From Candidatus Methanomethylicaceae archaeon (GTDB lineage: Archaea > Thermoproteota > Methanomethylicia > Methanomethylicales > Methanomethylicaceae): a stretch of DNA of 64,000 nucleotides. Made by a program: the position numbers and the translations under genes. The stretch covers positions 1 to 64,000 of the forward strand of contig JAOAJN010000004.1 of the NCBI GenBank assembly GCA_026414165.1. Reading direction: 5' to 3'. The notes under the pieces are model-generated. The model had not been told where the DNA came from and ran no database searches. It saw only the letters and a program-made list of their open reading frames with translations. Below, one piece after another: positions 59,730-64,000 of the stretch (position 1 is its first letter; each line of letters begins with the position of its first letter).

Positions 59730-60405
59730 CTATCAGAGCATTTCGCTCCAATATTTCAGGAAGGTCCGATACATCCTTAATCAAAAAGTCTGGTCTCTCG
59801 GCTAAGATCTTCTCCAAAGGTGTTACGCCAGTCATGACCGCTACGGTCAATGCGCCAGCCTCTCTTCCTGCCTTGATGTCGATGTCGGTGTCTCCCACAA
59901 CGATCAATTCAGAGGTCCGAAGACCCAGCCCCTCGGCTGCCCTCTTCATAGGCTCTATTGAGGGCTTGTGCTCTCTAACGTCCTCGAACCCTATTACCAA
60001 ATCAAAGAAGCTTCTTATTCCGAAAAATGATAGTATCTTCTCGGCGTTTTCCCTACTCTTCGTTGTAACAACTGCCATCTTTAGCCTTCGCGATCTCAGC
60101 ATCAGAAGAGCCTCGCTAACCTTAGGGATCATCCTAGTATGTTCTATGAAATCCATGTAAACCCTCCTGTAATCCTCGAACAGCTTCTGCTGCTCCTGTT
60201 TATTCAGCCCAGGCTCAACGCTCAAAAATAAGTCAAATATGGTCTTACCCATTACTTCTACAACGTCTTTACGTTCCAGTCCGCGGTAACCGTTAATTCT
60301 AAGCACGTAGTCAGCTGCCTTCCAGATAGAATCGGTGGAGTCAACTAATGTACCATCCAAATCGAATATTATGCCCTTTACAACCTTTGCTCCTGAGAGA
60401 TCCAT
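59716..60405 (-). CDS. HAD-family phosphatase (phosphoglycolate phosphatase-like)
   Basis: A 229-aa HAD hydrolase with a helical cap. Motif I is FDLDGTLVDS, motif II VVTTKS, motif III around EHKPSIEPMKRA, and motif IV VGDTDIDIKAG. It overlaps the convergent aminotransferase by 14 nt. Substrate unknown. Confidence 0.9.
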   Translation of the reverse strand: MDLSGAKVVKGIIFDLDGTLVDSTDSIWKAADYVLRINGYRGLERKDVVEVMGKTIFDLFLSVEPGLNKQEQQKLFEDYRRVYMDFIEHTRMIPKVSEALLMLRSRRLKMAVVTTKSRENAEKILSFFGIRSFFDLVIGFEDVREHKPSIEPMKRAAEGLGLRTSELIVVGDTDIDIKAGREAGALTVAVMTGVTPLEKILAERPDFLIKDVSDLPEILERNALIATGQ

Positions 60406-60471
60406 AATTCTATCACGAAAGCCTTAATTAAAACCCCTTATTAACCATTAATCCTCTCAGGAGCGAATTCT

Positions 60472-61833
60472 ATGTCAGGTAGAGTCCATACTAAAACCAT
60501 TCCTCCGCATGAGAGGATTTCTAGTTTCGCTCCATACGTGTCAAATCTCGACGACAGGCTTGCAGTATACGAAGCCTCAAGGTGCCTAATGTGTTTCGAC
60601 GCTCCATGCATCTCGGCTTGCCCGGCTGGTATCAATATCCCTGAGTTCATATACAGGATAAAGACTGGAAATTTCTACGGTGCGGCTAAAGTGATACGCG
60701 AAAGCAATATCTTAGGAGGCGAGTGTGGCTACGTCTGTCCAGTTGAACGCCTCTGCGAGTCAAAATGTGTAAGGAGGAACCTCAACGAGGAGCCCGTGGC
60801 AATCTCGATGCTCCAGAGGTTCGCCTATGAGAAAGAGAAGCTCAAAGGTCTCGTCAAGTTCCCGAAGTCGCGCCCCAAGAACAAGAAGGTTGCAGTTGTT
60901 GGCGCTGGTCCGGCTGGATTATCGGCCGCATACGAACTGGCGCGCATGGGCTACAGCGTCACGGTCTTTGACTCGAATCCCAGGCCTGGCGGTCTGCTAT
61001 TTTACGGCATCCTTCCTTGGAAGGCACCGTGGTCCGTTCCCGAGTCTGAGATAGGTCTCATAAAGGAGTATGGCATTAACTTCGTCACAAACAAGAAAAT
61101 CGCCGACCTAAAATCTCTCCTAAAGGATTATGATGCGGTATTCGTTGGTGTGGGCGCCACAAAGTCCCAAAAGCTTGGTATACCCGGCGAGGACCTCAAT
61201 GGCGTTTACCCAGCACAGGAGTTCCTTTATTCCGTGGCAAAATGGCTGATGGGGGAGGGAAAGGCGCCTGACCTCAAGGGCAAGCGAGTTGCCGTGATCG
61301 GCGGCGGAGACACCGCCATAGACGCAGCCTGTGCCTCTGTGAGGCTTGGTGCAGAGAGGGTTTACATAGTCTATAGAAGGTCGCTCGCAGAGATGCCCGC
61401 AGTACCTTACGGCAGAAATCAGGCTAGGGAAGAGGGCGTTGAGTTCCTTTTGCTCACGGCCCCGGTCCGGATATTAGGCGACAAGCGAGTGAAAGCAATT
61501 GAGTGCGTAAAGATGGAACTCACCGAGCCCGACTCGTCTGGTAGGAGGGGCGTAAGGCCCATAAAGGGCTCAGAGTTCTGCCTTGATGTTGATTCCGTAA
61601 TAGTTGCGATCGGGCAGAAACCAGACGAAGACCTGCTGAAGTCTTATGGAGTCAAGACCGAGAAAGGGCTGATAGTCGTGGACGAGAACTTCTCAACCTC
61701 TATAAAGGGCATATTTGCTGGGGGCGATGCGGTAAACGGCGGTGAGACTGTGGTTGAGGCTGTGGCAGAGGGCAAGAAGGCAGCAGCTGCCATTGATAAA
61801 TTCCTCTCCGGAGGTAAGAATCCAAAGAAATAG
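60472..61833 (+). CDS. preT: NAD(P)H-dependent dihydropyrimidine dehydrogenase subunit PreT / GltD-like
   Basis: A 453-aa iron-sulphur flavoprotein that feeds electrons from NAD(P)H. The N-terminal cluster domain (CLMCFDAPCISACPAG; CGYVCPVERLCESKC) is followed by an FAD site (VVGAGPAGLSAAYELARMG), an NAD(P) site (VIGGGDTAIDAACASVRLG) and a final FAD motif (GIFAGGDAVNGGETVVEA). The GltD and PreT families are alike. The immediately following preA makes PreT the better call. Start ATG 60472. Confidence 0.9.
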   Translation: MSGRVHTKTIPPHERISSFAPYVSNLDDRLAVYEASRCLMCFDAPCISACPAGINIPEFIYRIKTGNFYGAAKVIRESNILGGECGYVCPVERLCESKCVRRNLNEEPVAISMLQRFAYEKEKLKGLVKFPKSRPKNKKVAVVGAGPAGLSAAYELARMGYSVTVFDSNPRPGGLLFYGILPWKAPWSVPESEIGLIKEYGINFVTNKKIADLKSLLKDYDAVFVGVGATKSQKLGIPGEDLNGVYPAQEFLYSVAKWLMGEGKAPDLKGKRVAVIGGGDTAIDAACASVRLGAERVYIVYRRSLAEMPAVPYGRNQAREEGVEFLLLTAPVRILGDKRVKAIECVKMELTEPDSSGRRGVRPIKGSEFCLDVDSVIVAIGQKPDEDLLKSYGVKTEKGLIVVDENFSTSIKGIFAGGDAVNGGETVVEAVAEGKKAAAAIDKFLSGGKNPKK

Positions 61834-61859
61834 GAGTAGGGTTATGGAAGTGAGAAAAA

Positions 61860-63080
61860 ATGGTTTCAAAACCGGATATATCTGTAAAATTCTGCAACCT
61901 TGAGCTGGAGAACCCATACCTGCTTTCATCAGCGCCTCCCACATGCACTGGCGAGATGATTATGAGGGCCTTTGAGGCTGGCTGGGCTGGCGCTGTCACT
62001 AAGACAATAAAGCCGGACAAGACCCCTGTATATGACCTAAAAAACAGGTTTGGCGTGATGGGCTTTGAGAATAAGCAGATGATAATCTTCGAAAACATCG
62101 AGGAGGTCTCAAAGAGACCGGTGGGCACGTGGGTGAACGAGATCAAGGAGATCAAGAAAAAATTCCCAGAAAAAGCACTCATAGGTAGTATAATGGCTGA
62201 ATGTAAAGAGGAGGACTGGGAAGAACTGGCTAGGGTCGTGAGCGAGGCCGGCGTTGACATGCTAGAGCTAAACTTCGGCTGTCCGCACGGAATGCCTGAG
62301 CGAGGCATGGGCGCATTCATAGGACAAAGGACAGAACTAATCCAAAAGCTAACAAAGGCGGCGAAGCGCGGCTCCTCTGTTCCCGTTATGGTGAAGCTCA
62401 CTCCGAACGTCACCGATATCGCTTACACCGCCAAGGCTGCGGAGGAGGCTGGTGCTGATGCCATATCTGCAATAAACACCGTGCTCGGACTCATAGGTAT
62501 CAACATTGACACCTTTGAGCCGATGCCCACAGTCGATGGGATGAGCACATTTGGAGGTCTTTCAGGACCCGGTGTCAAGCCCATAGGCCTCAGGTGTGTC
62601 GCCCAGATCGCGCAGGCAACAAACATCCCCGTCTCCGGAATAGGTGGAATAACGACTTGGAAAGATGCTGTGGAGTATCTCCTGGTGGGGGCTGGCAGCG
62701 TCCAAGTCTGCACCGCTGTGATGTGGAGGGGTTACAGGATAATCTCTGACTTCGTTGACGGACTCACCAATTATCTAGCGGACAAAGGATTCTCTTCCGT
62801 TAGAGACATCATAGGAAAGAGCCTTCCTAAACTGACTGCTTGGTCAAAGCTTAACAAGGACTACACAGTCGTGGCAAACATCAACAAGGACCTATGCATA
62901 AAGTGCGGTCTTTGTTATGTCGCATGCCTTGATGCTGGCTATCAAGCCATCAAATTCGAACAAGGAAAGTCTGCTGAAGTCGACGAAGAGAAGTGCGACG
63001 CCTGCTCCCTTTGTACACATCTCTGCCCTGTACCTGGATGCATAACATGGAAGAAGGTCGCAAAACAGGTAAGCGTTTAA
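61860..63080 (+). CDS. preA: dihydropyrimidine dehydrogenase subunit PreA
   Basis: A 406-aa protein. The FMN TIM barrel is related to dihydroorotate dehydrogenase (NPYLLSSAPPTCTGEMI; ELNFGCPHGMPERGMGAFIGQ; SGIGGITTWKDAVEYLLVGA). The C-terminal ferredoxin domain has two 4Fe-4S sites (CIKCGLCYVAC and CDACSLCTHLCPVPGC). It works with PreT to interconvert uracil or thymine and dihydropyrimidines. It lies 26 bp after preT and 39 bp before dihydropyrimidinase. Confidence 0.93.
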   Translation: MVSKPDISVKFCNLELENPYLLSSAPPTCTGEMIMRAFEAGWAGAVTKTIKPDKTPVYDLKNRFGVMGFENKQMIIFENIEEVSKRPVGTWVNEIKEIKKKFPEKALIGSIMAECKEEDWEELARVVSEAGVDMLELNFGCPHGMPERGMGAFIGQRTELIQKLTKAAKRGSSVPVMVKLTPNVTDIAYTAKAAEEAGADAISAINTVLGLIGINIDTFEPMPTVDGMSTFGGLSGPGVKPIGLRCVAQIAQATNIPVSGIGGITTWKDAVEYLLVGAGSVQVCTAVMWRGYRIISDFVDGLTNYLADKGFSSVRDIIGKSLPKLTAWSKLNKDYTVVANINKDLCIKCGLCYVACLDAGYQAIKFEQGKSAEVDEEKCDACSLCTHLCPVPGCITWKKVAKQVSV

Positions 63081-63119
63081 ACACTCCTTTTTCTATATTG
63101 AATATTGGAGGATTTATAA

Positions 63120-64000
63120 TGGACTTATTAATAAAGAACGGAACCATAGTCACGCCTAAGGACACATTCAAAGCAGACATAGGCGTTAAGAACGGCAAGA
63201 TCGCCGCTATCGCATCAAACATTACAGAAAAAGCAGAAGAGGTTGTGGACGCCTCGGGCAAATACGTCATGCCAGGTGGGATAGACGCCCACACCCATAT
63301 GGAGATGCCATTCATGGGCACCACCACAGTAGACGACTTTGAGTACGGAACTATAGCTGCTGCATTCGGCGGCGTTACTACAATCTTGGACTTCGCAATA
63401 CAGCCGAAGGACAAGACATTCTTGGAGACCATCTCTCTCTGGAGGGGCAAGGCAGATCCCAAAGTGGTCATAGACTACGGTATCCATGTGGCCGTGACAA
63501 ACCTAACTGAAGAACTTCTCAATGAGATCCCTAAGGTCCTAGAGGCTGGTGTCTCAAGCTTCAAGCTCTTCATGACATATCGAAAAGAGGGTCTGATGAG
63601 CGATGACGGCAGGATATACAAGATGCTTGAGGAGAGCCGAAAACTTGGTTTCTTGGTCCAACTCCATGCCGAGAACAACTCCATCCTTGAACTCCTAATA
63701 GATCGACACGTCTCATCGGGAAAACTATCCGCGGAGTATCACGCCAAGAGCAGACCCAACTTCGTGGAGAGTGAAGCTATCTACAGGGGTCTGGCACTAG
63801 CCGCAGCCGCTGGAGGGAACCTATACATAGTACACATGTCAACAAAAGAGGGCGTAGCTGAGCTCTCAAGGATGAAGAAGCTCTACCCGAACCTGTACGG
63901 GGAGACATGCCCCCACTATCTAATACTTACCGACGAGAAGTACCTCTCTCCAAAGGGAAGAAGGTACATAATGTCGCCACCTCTTAGGAGCAAGGCAGAC
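63120..64000 (+). CDS. dihydropyrimidinase, partial (cut by window end)
   Basis: The first 293 residues of a cyclic amidohydrolase opening the dihydropyrimidine ring. The metal site is DAHTH (H58, H60), the carboxylated lysine is K149 in SSFKLFMTY, and further ligands are H183 (QLHAEN) and H239 (IVHMS). ETCPHYL and SPPLR follow. The frame is open to the last base and no stop is seen. Hydantoinase activity is possible, but the preTA context favours dihydropyrimidinase. Confidence 0.93.

Overview
This 64 kb window is a stretch of archaeal chromosome, most likely from the TACK side of the Archaea (Thermoproteota: Bathyarchaeia-, Verstraetearchaeia- or Korarchaeia-like). I cannot place it more precisely from sequence alone. 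The archaeal markers are family B DNA polymerase, RadA, GatD/GatE, the archaeal threonyl-tRNA synthetase, TrmY, split GMP synthetase subunits, archaetidylinositol phosphate synthase, CofE for coenzyme F420, TATA-box promoters and BHB-type introns. Ribosomal protein S26e argues against Euryarchaeota. Genes are dense, on both strands, often in short operons with 1-4 nt overlaps. TTG and GTG starts are frequent, and many genes have visible Shine-Dalgarno motifs.

Layout. 0-7 kb: an intron-containing tRNA-Arg(GCG), a small zinc protein, PolB, thrS with two small companions, and two twin 61-nt elements resembling box C/D sRNAs. 7-13 kb: a GIY-YIG (DUF123) protein, an A24 prepilin peptidase, guaA subunits, a CDP-alcohol phosphatidyltransferase, the rps26e-trmY-padR operon and a UspA protein. 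13-18 kb: an ArsB/NhaD-type transporter and an AT-rich Ca2+-type P-ATPase island. 18-28 kb: gatDE, glmS, a split purA, cofE, an Lrp regulator, two DUF131 membrane proteins, hypB and a divergent zinc ribbon. 28-35 kb: an acyl-CoA carboxylase operon with simple tandem repeats before and inside it, acylphosphatase and PEP synthase. 35-38 kb: a radA operon with a degenerate HerA-like ATPase and a membrane protein. 38-45 kb: a membrane-bound HTH protein, a SIMPL protein, and an ABC-2 exporter with a surface protein next to a divergent TrmB regulator. 45-49 kb: a lipoate synthesis and attachment cluster. 49-56 kb: endonuclease IV, a methyl-transfer cluster (MtrH, core-MetE, corrinoid protein), ACT and SerB proteins, and a radical SAM protein. 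56-64 kb: thioredoxin, TatD, cupin, and a reductive pyrimidine degradation set (aminotransferase, PreT, PreA, dihydropyrimidinase running off the end).

The most striking observation is in purA. Its catalytic GDEGKGK loop is interrupted by exactly 30 nt carrying an in-frame TAG. The insert and its edges fold into a 4-bp helix with two 3-nt bulges, the substrate of the archaeal tRNA-splicing endonuclease. Cutting after the second base of each bulge restores the family sequence exactly. The tRNA-Arg at the start of the window has a full canonical bulge-helix-bulge at the unusual position 29/30. The window therefore holds one structural RNA intron and one candidate mRNA intron of the same kind. 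Other points of interest are three C/D-like sRNA candidates, a possible three-component methionine synthase, and the radA-linked pseudo-ATPase operon.
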